Notes: generated by a model from the sequence alone, not told the origin. A stretch of DNA of 44,938 bases from Amycolatopsis pithecellobii (GCF_009707865.1 NZ_WMBA01000064.1:1-44938), one strand, 5' to 3'. Shown: positions 8,292 to 18,172, counted from the stretch's first letter. A program made the numbers and translations.

Positions 8292-9106
8292 GCCCTCGAT
8301 CCAATCCACAGGGTGATGCCGATCAGCGCGGCGATCCCCACGATCCACGCGATCACACCCTCGGACGCCGGACCGAACCCACCGAGCGCGTCACCACCCG
8401 GATTGTTGTTGTTGTCCGACACCGACTTGATGTACGCGATGATGTCCTTCTTCTCCTCCGGCGACAGCTGCCGGTCGGAGAACTTCGGCATGTTCTGCGG
8501 GCCGGTCAGCATCGCGGTGTAGATCTGGTCCTCGCTCGCGGGGTCGAGGTTCGGCGCGAACTTGCCCGCCGAAAGCGCGCCGCCGCGGCCGGTGAAGTTG
8601 TGGCAGGACGCACAGTTGAGCCGGAACAGCTCACCGCCGCGGGCCGGGTCCTCGCCGCGCAGGGCCGCGCCGGTCTCCGCCGGGCGCTCCGGGCCACCGC
8701 CGTTGGCCTGGATGTAGGCGCCGACCGCGTCGATTTCCTCAGGGGTCAGCTTCGGTGGCTTCCGCTCGGCCTGGGCTTCCTGGCGCACCATCGGCATCCG
8801 GCCGGACGAGGTCTGGAAGTACACCGCCGCGTCGCCGACACCGATCAGGCTCGGGCCGCGGTCCTGCACACCCTGCAGGTTCGCCCCGTGGCAGGTGATG
8901 CAGGTGTTGTTGTAGACCTGCTGACCCAGCCGCAGCTGCGCCGGGTCCTCCTGGGCCTGCGCGGTCTGTGCCTTCGGCACGAAGACCGCGTACACCGCAC
9001 CGGCCCCGAGCAGCGCGACACCCAGCGCGAGCAGGCCGGCGATCCGCCTGCGCAGCTTGCTACGCGCGCCCGGTCGGCGCCCGGAGGATTTGTTCGTGGT
9101 GGTCAT
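8288..9106 (-). CDS. qcrC: Dihaem cytochrome c subunit of the menaquinol reductase
   Basis: 272 residues. An N-terminal membrane anchor (about 22-43) is followed by two class I cytochrome c domains with haem motifs C69-I-T-C72-H73 and C165-A-S-C168-H169. Distal methionines are plausible in GRMPM and NMPKFSD. A second hydrophobic helix lies at the C-terminus ([18 protein letters not shown]). This is the fused dihaem QcrC (cyt cc) of actinobacteria that hands electrons straight to the aa3 oxidase without a soluble cytochrome c. It lies 48 nt after ctaE and overlaps qcrA by 4 nt. Confidence 0.98.
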   Translation of the reverse strand: MTTTNKSSGRRPGARSKLRRRIAGLLALGVALLGAGAVYAVFVPKAQTAQAQEDPAQLRLGQQVYNNTCITCHGANLQGVQDRGPSLIGVGDAAVYFQTSSGRMPMVRQEAQAERKPPKLTPEEIDAVGAYIQANGGGPERPAETGAALRGEDPARGGELFRLNCASCHNFTGRGGALSAGKFAPNLDPASEDQIYTAMLTGPQNMPKFSDRQLSPEEKKDIIAYIKSVSDNNNNPGGDALGGFGPASEGVIAWIVGIAALIGITLWIGSRA

Positions 9107-9154
9107 CTTGCGGCAACCCTTGCTGTGTGAGGAGTCCGGGACGGGCTGGTGCGG

Positions 9155-9784
9155 TCAGGGAAGGATCTCGATGACCGCGAACAGGCCGATCCACACGATG
9201 TCGACGAAGTGCCAGTAGTAGGACACGACAATCGCCGAGGTGGCCTGCGCCGGTGTGAACTTGCTCAGCTTGGTGCGGATGAGCAGGAACACGAACGCGA
9301 TGAGCCCGCCGATGACGTGCAGCCCGTGGAACCCGGTGGCGAGGAAGAAGACCGTTCCCCACGAGCCGGACGGGATCGTGACACCCTCGCTGATCAGGCT
9401 CGCGTATTCGCCGACCTGCCCGCCGATGAACACCAGCCCCATCAGCAACGTGATCACGTACCAGCGTCGAAGGCCGTAGACGTCGCCCTTCTCCGCGGCG
9501 AACACACCGAGCTGGCAGGTGAACGAGGACGCCACCAGGATGATGGTGAACGGCAGCGAGTACGGGATGTCGAGGTGAATCGGCTCGCCGGTCGCCGGAT
9601 TGATCGGCGGCCAGACACCGCTGGAGTTCTGCGCCTTCACGGTGAAGAACATCGCGAACAGCCCGGCGAAGAACATGAGCTCGCTGGAGAGCCACACGAT
9701 GGTGCCGACACTGACCATGTTCGGCCGGTTCAGCGAGTGCACCCGCTGGCTGATGTTGGGAGCTGCCGTTGTCACGAGTCGCAT
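9155..9784 (-). CDS. ctaE: aa3-type cytochrome c oxidase subunit III
   Basis: 209 residues with about five membrane helices; it begins [10 protein letters not shown] and carries family stretches such as [26 protein letters not shown] and [15 protein letters not shown] chose ATG 9784 because GGGAGG sits 6-7 nt upstream; an in-frame extension to 9838 has no good site. Subunit III stabilises the catalytic subunit I, which is not in this window. It is the first gene of the ctaE-qcrCAB operon; the promoter should be in the 84-nt gap shared with the divergent hypothetical gene at 9869, but I cannot point to clear boxes. Confidence 0.97.
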   Translation of the reverse strand: MRLVTTAAPNISQRVHSLNRPNMVSVGTIVWLSSELMFFAGLFAMFFTVKAQNSSGVWPPINPATGEPIHLDIPYSLPFTIILVASSFTCQLGVFAAEKGDVYGLRRWYVITLLMGLVFIGGQVGEYASLISEGVTIPSGSWGTVFFLATGFHGLHVIGGLIAFVFLLIRTKLSKFTPAQATSAIVVSYYWHFVDIVWIGLFAVIEILP

Positions 9785-9868
9785 TATGTCCTCCCACAAT
9801 GGAGGCGGCCCGGTCGGGTCTGCGCGTGGGTTGGTCACAACGACGAATGCGAAGGGTGAGGATTGCCG

Positions 9869-10282
9869 GTGAGTCTGCTCGATCGAGTGCGTGACCTGCT
9901 GAGAAAGCCTTCGGAGCCCCTCCTGACACCCGATTCGCCAGGCCTTTCCGTGGTGGCCGAAGCGTTCGAGGTCGCCGAAGCGGACTCGGCGGTGCTGGCA
10001 AGGTCACACCTGTGGGAACAGGAAAAACCGGCGGTGTTACGCCATCACCTGACCCTGCCCGCGGACCGGGTCGCCGAAGCCGCGGGCATTCTGGCCCAGG
10101 ATGGGTGGGAATTACGCACCGTGTCCGAATCGGACGGTGTGCGTACGGTGCACGCCTTGCGGGTCCAGCGGCTCGACGCGTTGCACTGTGCGCAGGAACG
10201 GTCACGGATGGCGGGGCTGGCCCAGCGGCTCGGCGGCGACTCGCTCGGCTGGGACGCTTTACAGCCCAACAGCTCTCGGTGA
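9869..10282 (+). CDS. Conserved hypothetical protein divergent from ctaE
   Basis: 137 residues, soluble, no signal peptide. GTG 9869 is favoured: AGGGTGAGG ends 7 nt upstream; TTG 9863 is an alternative. The sequence mixes acidic and hydrophobic segments ([39 protein letters not shown]) and ends in an Arg-rich helix. The middle looks like a small alpha/beta fold but I do not recognise a family. It is followed after 64 nt by the receiver-domain gene and trpD on the same strand, so the three may be cotranscribed. Confidence 0.72.
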   Translation: MSLLDRVRDLLRKPSEPLLTPDSPGLSVVAEAFEVAEADSAVLARSHLWEQEKPAVLRHHLTLPADRVAEAAGILAQDGWELRTVSESDGVRTVHALRVQRLDALHCAQERSRMAGLAQRLGGDSLGWDALQPNSSR

Positions 10283-10346
10283 AGCCGGGTCCTGCCGATA
10301 GCATCGGGTACATCACAAACAGTACGACGAGGCCGGAGGCCTGATT

Positions 10347-10757
10347 GTGACCGAGCAGCCCATGAGGATCCTGGTGTTCAGCCACCGCGCAGAGGTCCGT
10401 GAGTCGATCATCAACGCGATCGGCCGCCGGCCGGCCACCGACCTCGGCCGCGTCGACTACGTCGAGGCCGCCGGCGTGGCCGATGTGCTGCAGGAGATGG
10501 ACGAGGGCGGCGTGGACCTGGCGATCCTCGACGGCGAAGCGCAGCCGACCGGTGGTATCGGGCTGTGCAGGCAGCTCAAGAACGAGATTCCCGACTGCCC
10601 GCCGATCGTGGTTTCGGTGCGGCGTAAGGACGACCGGTGGCTGGCCACGTGGTCGCAGGCCGACGCGGTGCTCGTGCACCCGCTCGACCCCCTCACCGCG
10701 GCGGAAACCGTCGCGGACGTGTTGCGGGGCCAGCGGGTCCCGGCTGTCCGGGCATGA
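10347..10757 (+). CDS. Atypical receiver-domain protein without output domain
   Basis: 136 residues, a CheY-like alpha/beta receiver fold. The phospho-acceptor Asp is present (D62 in AILDGEA) and the Ser/Thr switch is present (VVSVR). The N-terminal acidic pair is replaced (VFSHRAEV instead of a DD motif), and the conserved Lys before Pro in the last loop is His (VHPLDP). These changes suggest a pseudo-receiver that may not be phosphorylated normally. There is no DNA-binding domain. Its stop overlaps the trpD start (ATGA), so the two are translationally coupled, linking it to tryptophan synthesis by position only. TAGCAT near 10300 could be a -10 box. Confidence 0.82.
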   Translation: MTEQPMRILVFSHRAEVRESIINAIGRRPATDLGRVDYVEAAGVADVLQEMDEGGVDLAILDGEAQPTGGIGLCRQLKNEIPDCPPIVVSVRRKDDRWLATWSQADAVLVHPLDPLTAAETVADVLRGQRVPAVRA

Positions 10758-11779
10758 CCGAGCACACCTGGCCCGCGCTGCTGTCGCGGCTGATCGAGCG
10801 GTCGGATCTGTCCGAAGAGGACACCGCGTGGGCAATGGACCAGGTGATGTCCGGGGAGGCGACGCTCGCGCAGATCGGCGGCTTCGCAGTCGCGTTGCGG
10901 GCGAAGGGCGAGACGCCGGCCGAAATCGCCGGGATGGCCGAGGCGATGCTCGCGCATGCCCGGCGTGTGCACGTCGAAGGCCGTGCGGTGGACATCGTCG
11001 GCACGGGCGGTGACCGCTCCGGTTCGGTGAACATCTCGACGATGGCGGCCATCGTGGTGGCCGCGGCGGGTGCGCCGGTGGTCAAGCACGGTAACCGCGC
11101 GGCCTCGTCGAAGTCGGGCGCGGCGGACGTGCTCGAAGCTCTCGGCGTCGCGATCGATCTGCCGCCGGAGGGTGTCCAGCGTTGTGTCGCCGAGCTGGGC
11201 ATCGGGTTCTGCTTCGCGCCGGTGTTCCATCCGGCGTTCCGGCACGCGGGCCCGGCACGCAGCCAGCTCGGCGTGCCGACGACGTTCAACCTGCTCGGCC
11301 CGCTGACCAATCCCGCGCAGCCGGACGCGGGCCTCATCGGCTGTGCCTACGCGGACCGGAGCGAGCTGCTCGCCCAGGTCTTCGCGCGCCGTGGTGTCAC
11401 CGCCATGGTGGTGCGCGGGGACGACGGTCTCGACGAGATCACCACCACGACCACCAGCACGCTGTGGCTCGTCTCGGACGGCGAGGTGCGGCAGGAACTG
11501 TTCGACCCGCAGTCGCTCGGTATCGCATCCGCGACGCAGGAGGACCTCCGAGGTGGCGATGCGGCGGCGAACGCGGACGTCGTGCGCGATCTGGTGGCCG
11601 GAAAACCCGGCCCGGTACGGGAAGCGGTGCTGGTGAACGCCGCCGGTGCCCTCGCCGCGCACGCGGGCTTTTCCGGGTCCCTGAACGACGATCTGTCGGC
11701 CGCGTTGAGCCGGGCCGCCGAGGCGATCGATTCCGGCGCCGCGGCGGCGTTGCTGACCCGCTGGGCCGCTTTTCGCTGA
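10754..11779 (+). CDS. trpD: Anthranilate phosphoribosyltransferase
   Basis: 341 residues, full length. It transfers phosphoribose from PRPP to anthranilate, the second step of tryptophan synthesis. Family motifs are intact: [18 protein letters not shown] (PRPP loop), [21 protein letters not shown], and the [26 protein letters not shown] region. It lies apart from other trp genes, as Rv2192c does in M. tuberculosis next to ctaE. ATG 10754 overlaps the upstream receiver gene's stop. Transcription ends at a strong hairpin 11 nt after the stop. Confidence 0.97.
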   Translation: MTEHTWPALLSRLIERSDLSEEDTAWAMDQVMSGEATLAQIGGFAVALRAKGETPAEIAGMAEAMLAHARRVHVEGRAVDIVGTGGDRSGSVNISTMAAIVVAAAGAPVVKHGNRAASSKSGAADVLEALGVAIDLPPEGVQRCVAELGIGFCFAPVFHPAFRHAGPARSQLGVPTTFNLLGPLTNPAQPDAGLIGCAYADRSELLAQVFARRGVTAMVVRGDDGLDEITTTTTSTLWLVSDGEVRQELFDPQSLGIASATQEDLRGGDAAANADVVRDLVAGKPGPVREAVLVNAAGALAAHAGFSGSLNDDLSAALSRAAEAIDSGAAAALLTRWAAFR

Positions 11780-11790
11780 CGCCACAACGA

Positions 11791-11829
11791 AAAGGGCGTA
11801 TCCCCCGGCTTGAGGGATACGCCCTTTTT
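11791..11829. terminator. Bidirectional terminator between trpD and ctaF
   Basis: Perfect 14-bp stem AAAGGGCGTATCCC (11791-11804) with its complement (11814-11827), a 9-nt loop, a T run after the right arm and an A run before the left arm. It serves the convergent trpD and ctaF transcripts. Confidence 0.92.
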
Positions 11830-11843
11830 GACGCTGGTGCGGA

Positions 11844-12263
11844 TTATTCGTGGCTGGGGCCGGTGTGGTACTCGAACACGAGACCGCCCACGGTGATCAG
11901 GATCAGCACGATCGCGATCACCAGCAGCCAGATGTGGAAGAACGCCAGCGCGAGACCGGCTGTCGCGGCGGCACCGGCCATCGCGATCGGCCAGTAGCTA
12001 CCGGGGCTGAAAAAGCCCAGCTCACCGGCGCCGTCGCTGATCTCGGCGTCCTCGCGGTCTTCGGGGCGGGCGTCGATGCGGCGCGAGATGAAGCGCATGT
12101 AGCTGCCGGCCAGCAGCGAAAGCCCACCGGTGAGGATCAGCGCGACCAGGCCGACCGGCTCGACGCCGAACCCGCTCCAGTAGTACGTGGTCACGCCGTA
12201 AACGATCGCGATGAAGAAGGCAAACACCGTGACGATGTCGAAAATCCGGGCTTCGACCTTCAT
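11844..12263 (-). CDS. ctaF: Cytochrome c oxidase subunit IV (actinobacterial type)
   Basis: 139 residues with four hydrophobic segments (ten to thirty residues each) and a short charged loop (SRRIDARPEDREDAEISDG). This is the actinobacterial subunit IV, Rv2199c-like, which accompanies CtaC. The start ATG 12263 has AAGGA 7-8 nt upstream. It lies 28 nt after ctaC on the same strand, forming a ctaC-ctaF operon. It is an integral membrane, structural subunit with no cofactor. Confidence 0.94.
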   Translation of the reverse strand: MKVEARIFDIVTVFAFFIAIVYGVTTYYWSGFGVEPVGLVALILTGGLSLLAGSYMRFISRRIDARPEDREDAEISDGAGELGFFSPGSYWPIAMAGAAATAGLALAFFHIWLLVIAIVLILITVGGLVFEYHTGPSHE

Positions 12264-12291
12264 GAAGCTGTCCTTACTCCTGTGTCCGGCG

Positions 12292-13188
12292 TCAGCGTGC
12301 GGTGCGGTCGGTGTTGAACGGCTGCGTGGTGACCGCTTGCGGCGTGCACAGCTGCCCGCAGTTCATCCTCGCCAGCGCCTCGGCCGCGGTGTAGGGCACC
12401 CCGGTCACCGGGTTGACCTGCGTCCGCGTCTGAATGTACTGCTGGTACAGGTTGGCCGGCAGGGCGCGGACCTCGAAGTTCATCATCGCGTGATAGGTGC
12501 CGCACAGCTCCGCGCACCGGCCGACGAACGAACCTTCCGTGTCGATCGTGTTCTGGAACGACGAGTCCTGGTTGTTCTTCTCCGGGTACGGGAAGACGTC
12601 ACGCTTGAAGTGGAACTCCGGCACCCAGAAGGAGTGGATGACGTCGGTCGAGCGCAGGTTGTACTGGATCGTCTTACCGGTCGGCACCACCAGCAGCGGG
12701 ATCTCGCTCGAGCTGCCCACGGTGCGGATCATCTGGCCGGCCGCGTCCTTGGGCTCGTTCGGGTAGTCGAACTCCCAGTTCCACTGGAACGCGGTGACGT
12801 TGATGGTGACGTCCGGGTTCGGCTTCTTGGCGAGCACCTGGCTCTCGGTGGTGGCGGTGAAGAAGAACAGCACACACACCATGACCAGCGGGGTGATGAC
12901 GCAGAACAGTTCCAGCGGCACGTTGTACTGGAACTGGCGCGGCAGGTCGGTCGGGTCCTGGTTCTTCTTCCTGCGGTGAAACGCCGACGACCAGAAGATG
13001 AGGCCCCACACGATGACGCCGACAGCGAGCGCGGCGATCACGGACCACGTCCACAGCCACCGCATCTTGTCGGCCTGCTCGGTGACGCCAACCGGCCAGC
13101 CGAAGCGCAGTACCTCGTCACCGGAGCACCCGGTCGCCAACAGGGCAACCAGCCCTGCCAGCGCGGCGACCTTACCGACCCTCTTCAA
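12292..13188 (-). CDS. ctaC: Cytochrome c oxidase subunit II (CuA), lipoprotein
   Basis: 298 residues. The TTG at 13188 is chosen because GAGGAGG lies 6 nt upstream and the protein then begins with a clean lipoprotein signal ending LLATGC (C21). Two membrane helices follow (WSVIAALAVGVIVWGLIFW and ELFCVITPLVMVCVLFFFT), then a cupredoxin domain. The CuA site is complete: C225-AEL-C229-GTY-H233-AM-M236, with the upstream His in the FSDP-type VIHSFWVPEF stretch. It receives electrons from QcrC and passes them to CtaD. Longer in-frame extensions to 13461 overlap asnB and lack a signal. Confidence 0.96.
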   Translation of the reverse strand: MKRVGKVAALAGLVALLATGCSGDEVLRFGWPVGVTEQADKMRWLWTWSVIAALAVGVIVWGLIFWSSAFHRRKKNQDPTDLPRQFQYNVPLELFCVITPLVMVCVLFFFTATTESQVLAKKPNPDVTINVTAFQWNWEFDYPNEPKDAAGQMIRTVGSSSEIPLLVVPTGKTIQYNLRSTDVIHSFWVPEFHFKRDVFPYPEKNNQDSSFQNTIDTEGSFVGRCAELCGTYHAMMNFEVRALPANLYQQYIQTRTQVNPVTGVPYTAAEALARMNCGQLCTPQAVTTQPFNTDRTAR

Positions 13189-13345
13189 CCCAGGCCTCCT
13201 CGAAATCTTCGCGTGACAGCCGGAGTCTAAGGGGCCGCGCGAAGCGTGTCGGTGGAGGGTCGTGGTGGGCTGACGGGAAGGGCCGGGCACACCCGGCATA
13301 CTGGCGTGCACTATCCGGCCACGACCTGAAGGTGTGTGAGTAGAC

Positions 13346-15280
13346 GTGTGCGGCCTGCTCGGACTGGTCTGTCCCAGTGAGAACGAAGCGGCGAAGGCCC
13401 GCGAGTCGGTCGGGGCCGCCCTGCGCTGCCAGCGGCATCGCGGTCCGGACGAGACCGACACCTGGGCCGACGCCGAAATCGTCTACGGCTTCAACCGGCT
13501 CGCGTTCATCGACGTCGAGCACGCCCATCAGCCCCTGGTGTGGGGCCCGCCGGAGGCGCCGCAGCGGTACACCCTGAACTTCAATGGTGAGATTTACAAC
13601 TATCGCGCGTTGCGGCAGCAGCTGATCGCCGAGCACGACGTGAAGTTCTTCACCGAGGGCGATGGCGAAGCCATCGTCGCGGCGTTCCACTACTGGGGCC
13701 CGAGTGCGGTGGGCAAGCTGCGCGGGATGTTCGCGTTCCTGTTGTGGGACGCGCAGGAGAAGGTGCTGCACGGCGCGCGGGACCCGTTCGGCATCAAGCC
13801 GCTGTTCTACTCGGCCGGCCCCGGTGGCGTCGCGTTCTCCAGTGAGAAGAAGAGCCTGCTGGAGTTGTCGGATGTGCTCGGGGTGCGCGAAGAACTCGAC
13901 ACGACGGCGCTGCAGCACTACTTGACGCTGCAGTACGTGCCGGAGCCGGAGTCGTTGCACACGAGTGTCCGGCGGATCGAGTCCGGTACGTCGTTCACCA
14001 TCTCGCCCGGTGGCGAAGTGAAGCAGGAGCGGTACTTCTTCCCCCGGTTCAACGCCCGCCCGGTGACCACCGAGGCGGAGGCTTCGGCGCTGCACAAGCG
14101 GATCGCGGATGCGATGCGTGATTCGGTGCGCAAACACATGATCGCCGACCCGGACATCACGGTCGGCGCGTTCCTGTCCGGCGGGATCGACTCGACGGCG
14201 ATCGCCGCGCTGGCGAAGGAAGAAAACCCGAATCTGATCGCTTTCACCACGGGTTTCGAGCGCGAGGGATACTCGGAGGTCGACGTGGCCGCCGAGTCCG
14301 CAGCCGCGATCGGGGTCAAGCATGTGATCCGCACGGTGACCGCGGACGAGATGATGGATGTGCTGCCGCTGATCGTCTGGTACCTGGACGACCCGGTGGC
14401 CGATCCAGCGCTGGTGCCGTTGTGGTTCATCGCCCGGGAGGCACGCAAACACGTCAAGGCGGTGCTGTCCGGGGAGGGCTCGGACGAACTGTTCGGCGGT
14501 TACACCATTTACAAGGAACCGATCTCGTTGGCACCCTTCGAAAAGGTGCCGGGCGGGATGCGGAAACTGCTGGGCAAGGTGTCGGAACGAATTCCGGAAG
14601 GCACGCGCGGCAAGGATTTACTGCGGCGCGGTTCGCTCACCATGGAAGAGCGATATTATGGAAATGCTCGCATCTTCCGCGATGACCAATTGCGCCGCGT
14701 GCTGCGAAACTATGTTGATGGTATCGGGCACCGCGATGTGACGGCCGAGCATTACCGGACTTCCCGTGGCTGGGATCCGGTTGCCCGTATGCAGCACGTA
14801 GACTTGTTCACCTGGCTACGCGGTGACATCCTGGTCAAGGCAGACAAAATGACCATGGCAAACTCGCTCGAACTGCGCGTACCATTCCTCGACGCCGAGG
14901 TATTCAAGGTCGCCGCCGATATCCCGCTCGATCAGAAGGTCACCAAGGAAACCACAAAGTACGCGCTACGCCGGGCACTCGACGGAATCGTGCCCGCACA
15001 CGTGCTGAACCGACGGAAACTCGGCTTCCCGGTGCCTATCAAACACTGGCTGCGCGCGGAAATGTACGACTGGGCACGCGGCATCATCAACGACTCGAAG
15101 ACCGACGCGCTACTGGACAAGCCCGCAATACTGCGAATGCTGGACGAACACCGTGACGGCACCCTCGACCACAGCCGCCGCATCTGGGCACTGATCGTAT
15201 TCATGTTGTGGCACGGAATCTTCATCGAGCACCGCATCAAGCCAGAAATCCCGGAACCGGCCTACCCAGTAAAAATCTGA
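13346..15280 (+). CDS. asnB: Glutamine-hydrolysing asparagine synthetase
   Basis: 644 residues, matching Rv2201 (about 650). After the initiator, C2 (MCGLLGL) is the glutaminase nucleophile; the N-terminal Ntn domain runs to about 210. The synthetase domain has the PP-loop SGGIDS near residue 278 and GEGSDELFGGY. It makes asparagine from aspartate, glutamine and ATP. GTG 13346 gives Cys directly at position 2, which fixes the start. Codon use changes inside the gene: from about 14,580 onward A/T-ending codons become common. It is divergent from ctaC across 157 nt and is convergent with adoK across a repeat element. Confidence 0.97.
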   Translation: MCGLLGLVCPSENEAAKARESVGAALRCQRHRGPDETDTWADAEIVYGFNRLAFIDVEHAHQPLVWGPPEAPQRYTLNFNGEIYNYRALRQQLIAEHDVKFFTEGDGEAIVAAFHYWGPSAVGKLRGMFAFLLWDAQEKVLHGARDPFGIKPLFYSAGPGGVAFSSEKKSLLELSDVLGVREELDTTALQHYLTLQYVPEPESLHTSVRRIESGTSFTISPGGEVKQERYFFPRFNARPVTTEAEASALHKRIADAMRDSVRKHMIADPDITVGAFLSGGIDSTAIAALAKEENPNLIAFTTGFEREGYSEVDVAAESAAAIGVKHVIRTVTADEMMDVLPLIVWYLDDPVADPALVPLWFIAREARKHVKAVLSGEGSDELFGGYTIYKEPISLAPFEKVPGGMRKLLGKVSERIPEGTRGKDLLRRGSLTMEERYYGNARIFRDDQLRRVLRNYVDGIGHRDVTAEHYRTSRGWDPVARMQHVDLFTWLRGDILVKADKMTMANSLELRVPFLDAEVFKVAADIPLDQKVTKETTKYALRRALDGIVPAHVLNRRKLGFPVPIKHWLRAEMYDWARGIINDSKTDALLDKPAILRMLDEHRDGTLDHSRRIWALIVFMLWHGIFIEHRIKPEIPEPAYPVKI

Positions 15281-15281
15281 G

Positions 15282-15323
15282 GGGGGTTGAAAAGCCCCCA
15301 GAGTTGGGATGACCACACAACTC
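15282..15323 (+). terminator. Hairpins just after asnB
   Basis: GGGGG...CCCCC arms flank GTTGAAAAG immediately after the stop (15282-15299), followed by GAGTTG (15301-15306) and CAACTC (15318-15323). Either could end the asnB transcript; there is no clear T run. Confidence 0.45.
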
Positions 15324-15340
15324 GACCACCCTGCCAAGGT

Positions 15341-15540
15341 GAGGTCCCGTTGGGTCTGTCATCCCGGCGCCAGCCCGTCCGGCATCCCGTCCGGCGAGGA
15401 CATCGTTTTGGGTCGCGCTCCGCGCGATGCCCTGGTGGTTCCTTGGGGTACGGAGGTGACCGGGCGCTGGGCGCCCTCGTTGGGGGCCCACCCCCGCCCC
15501 ACTTCGCCTGAAGTGGCCGGCTTTCGTTGCCAGGCGGCGG
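15341..15540 (+). repeat. Dispersed intergenic repeat, copy A
   Basis: This stretch lies in the 315-nt gap between convergent asnB and adoK and encodes nothing convincing. It is clearly related to the reverse complement of 31503-31621. Shared blocks include GAGGTCCCGTTGGG (15341-15354) and a 22-nt identical block at 15460-15481 whose core is the hairpin GGGCGC-TGG-GCGCCC. A further perfect 7-bp hairpin, CCACTTC/GAAGTGG, lies at 15499-15516. Length and hairpins are like REP or small non-autonomous elements. Boundaries were drawn by eye. Confidence 0.75.
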
Positions 15541-15595
15541 TTTGTGGGGGGAGTGGGCTGCTTCGCGCCACACGCCGCGCTTTCCGGCCCGCGCC

Positions 15596-16624
<1,029 letters not shown>

Positions 16625-16702
16625 TTAGCCCACGAGAGCGAATCCGCCGCGCGACCCGACACTACCGTTTGGTAGCTCTGTCGCGGCAGAGCCGTTCGGC
16701 AT

Positions 16703-16708
16703 TAACGT
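16703..16708 (+). promoter_or_regulatory. Candidate -10 box for a leaderless small gene
   Basis: TAACGT lies exactly 7 nt before the GTG at 16716, matching the spacing of other leaderless starts in this window. Upstream are the palindrome CTACC-gttt-GGTAG (16662-16675) and GCTCTG/CAGAGC arms around 16675-16692, which might be operator sequences. Confidence 0.4.
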
Positions 16709-16715
16709 CCCGATC

Positions 16716-16889
16716 GTGAATACTTTGACCGAACCCGAAACACTCGCCGAGCTGATCAGCGACTGCGCGTCCATCCCCGCTGATCTTCGCGAGCAGCGGC
16801 CGTCCACGCCCACCCCGCCGGCCCCACGGCCCTGGACGGTCGACGAGACCTGCCACTCTCAGGTCGAGGGCCTCGGCGAATACGTCTGA
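16716..16889 (+). CDS. Small acidic protein, 57 residues, probably new
   Basis: An open frame from GTG 16716 to TGA 16889, too short for routine gene calling. It begins MNTLTEPETLAELISDCASI, a plausible acidic amphipathic helix, followed by a Pro/Thr-rich linker (STPTPPAPRP), WTVDETC and an acidic end. It has two cysteines (C17, C46). Support: a TAnnnT box 7 nt upstream of the start and a perfect 15-bp terminator hairpin 8 nt after the stop. Composition suits a soluble interaction peptide. I recognise no family; coding status is likely but unproven. Confidence 0.5.
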   Translation: MNTLTEPETLAELISDCASIPADLREQRPSTPTPPAPRPWTVDETCHSQVEGLGEYV

Positions 16890-16896
16890 CATGCGA

Positions 16897-16930
16897 AAAC
16901 GGGCGCCGACCAACCGGTCGGCGCCCGTTT
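16897..16930. terminator. Terminator shared by small gene and erpA-like gene
   Basis: Perfect 15-bp stem AAACGGGCGCCGACC (16897-16911) with complement (16916-16930) and an AACC loop; A and T runs at the outer edges suit both directions. Confidence 0.92.
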
Positions 16931-16943
16931 CGGCTACGAAGAC

Positions 16944-17309
16944 TCAGTGGAACGAGTCACCACAGGCACAGGAGCCGGTGGCGTTCGGGTTGTCGATCGT
17001 GAAGCCCTGCTTCTCGATGGTGTCCACGAAGTCGATGACGGCGTCCTGCACGTACGGGGCGCTCATCCGGTCCACGGCCACACGCAGGCCGTCGAAGTCC
17101 CGGAACAGGTCGCCATCCAGCTCACGCTCGTCGAAGAACAGCTGGTAGCGCAGGCCGGCACAGCCACCCGGCTGGACGGCGATGCGCAGGTGCATGTCGT
17201 CGCGACCCTCCTGGTCCAGCAGTGCCTTCGCCTTGGCAGCGGCCGTGGCGGTCAAGGACACGCCGTGGGTGGCCTCGGTCTGCGGGGCGCCGGTCTCAGC
17301 GGTCGTCAT
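16944..17309 (-). CDS. erpA: HesB/IscA-type iron-sulfur cluster insertion protein
   Basis: 121 residues. A-type carrier fold with the three conserved cysteines: one in QPGGCAGLRY and two in the C-terminal GSCACGDSF. It accepts Fe-S clusters from the SUF machinery and delivers them to apo-proteins; nearby clients could include the Rieske protein QcrA and the radical-SAM LipA. The homologue Rv2204c is at the same place in M. tuberculosis. ATG 17309 has GAGGGAGAG immediately upstream. ErpA and IscA cannot be told apart with certainty by sequence alone. Confidence 0.92.
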   Translation of the reverse strand: MTTAETGAPQTEATHGVSLTATAAAKAKALLDQEGRDDMHLRIAVQPGGCAGLRYQLFFDERELDGDLFRDFDGLRVAVDRMSAPYVQDAVIDFVDTIEKQGFTIDNPNATGSCACGDSFH

Positions 17310-17458
17310 GGCTCTCCCTCAGGTGTTGCTTGTGACGGGTACGGATGCCTCCTGTAACCAGGCAACATCGCTCATGCCCATTCTGTTCCACGCTACGCGT
17401 CAGATTTCCATCGTCGCACATCCTGCGACCGGCCGAACACCTGCGCACACGCCTGGAA

Positions 17459-17464
17459 TATCCT
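17459..17464 (+). promoter_or_regulatory. -10 box for leaderless DUF3043 gene
   Basis: TATCCT ends 6 nt before GTG 17471 and there is no Shine-Dalgarno sequence in between; this supports a leaderless transcript and decides the start. Confidence 0.5.
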
Positions 17465-17470
17465 GGTCCG

Positions 17471-18127
17471 GTGAGGTTCCTACGCCGCAACGGCACGACC
17501 ACCGAAGACAGCCCCGAAACCGAGGCCGCCGAGGTGGCCGAAAGCGTCGAATCTCACACTCGTGGGTACACGCCGGGCAAGGGCCGGGCCACCCCGAAGC
17601 GCCGCGAAGCCGAGGGCAAACGCCGCGGGCCGGTCGGCGCGCCGCCGAAGACCACGCGCGAGGCGATGCGGCGCAACAGGGAGTTGCGCAAGGCCAACCC
17701 GCAGAGCAAGGACGAGCGCCGGGCCGCGGCCAAGGAACGTCAGGCACGGATGGCCGCCGGTGACGAGCGGTACCTGCTGCCCCGCGACAAGGGCCCGGTC
17801 AAGGCGTACGTGCGTGACCTCATCGACACCCGCCGCAACCTCACCGGACTGTTCATGCCGCTGGCCGTGCTGGTCCTGATCGCCATGATCGCGCCGGTCC
17901 CCGTGCTGCAGCAGTACGCGACGCTGCTGTGCACAGTGGTCCTGCTGGCGATGGTCGTCGAGGGCTTCTTCACCGGCCGCCGCGTCGCGCGCCTGGCCCG
18001 CGAGCGGTTCCCGAAGGAGACGATCAACGGCCGCTCGATCGGTTGGTACGCGTTCGTCCGCTCCAGCCAGATCCGCAAGCTGCGCATGCCCAAGCCGCGC
18101 CTCAAGCCCGGCGACCCGATCCCCTGA
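17471..18127 (+). CDS. DUF3043 membrane protein (Rv2206-like)
   Basis: 218 residues. A strongly basic, low-complexity N-terminal half (about residues 25-110, rich in KRR, RREAEGKRR and KERQAR) is followed by two membrane helices (GLFMPLAVLVLIAMIAPV and YATLLCTVVLLAMVVEGFFTG) and a basic C-terminal tail (RKLRMPKPRLKPGD). This is the actinobacterial DUF3043 architecture, Rv2206-like. Both soluble ends are positively charged, so they likely face the cytoplasm and could bind nucleic acid or anionic lipid; that is inference. Function is unknown. It is divergent from erpA. Confidence 0.88.
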   Translation: MRFLRRNGTTTEDSPETEAAEVAESVESHTRGYTPGKGRATPKRREAEGKRRGPVGAPPKTTREAMRRNRELRKANPQSKDERRAAAKERQARMAAGDERYLLPRDKGPVKAYVRDLIDTRRNLTGLFMPLAVLVLIAMIAPVPVLQQYATLLCTVVLLAMVVEGFFTGRRVARLARERFPKETINGRSIGWYAFVRSSQIRKLRMPKPRLKPGDPIP

Positions 18128-18172
18128 TCCAGCGCAGCTGGGGGGCGACCGGCCGCCGAGCTTCGCGGCCGA

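Noticed and set aside
5539..8522. Long plus-strand open frames over qcrB and qcrA
   Set aside because: They mirror real membrane and Rieske genes and have no protein-like composition or ribosome sites.
9060..10835. 591-residue minus-strand frame
   Set aside because: It crosses qcrC, ctaE and two plus-strand genes in the wrong frame; it is Arg/His/Pro-rich noise.
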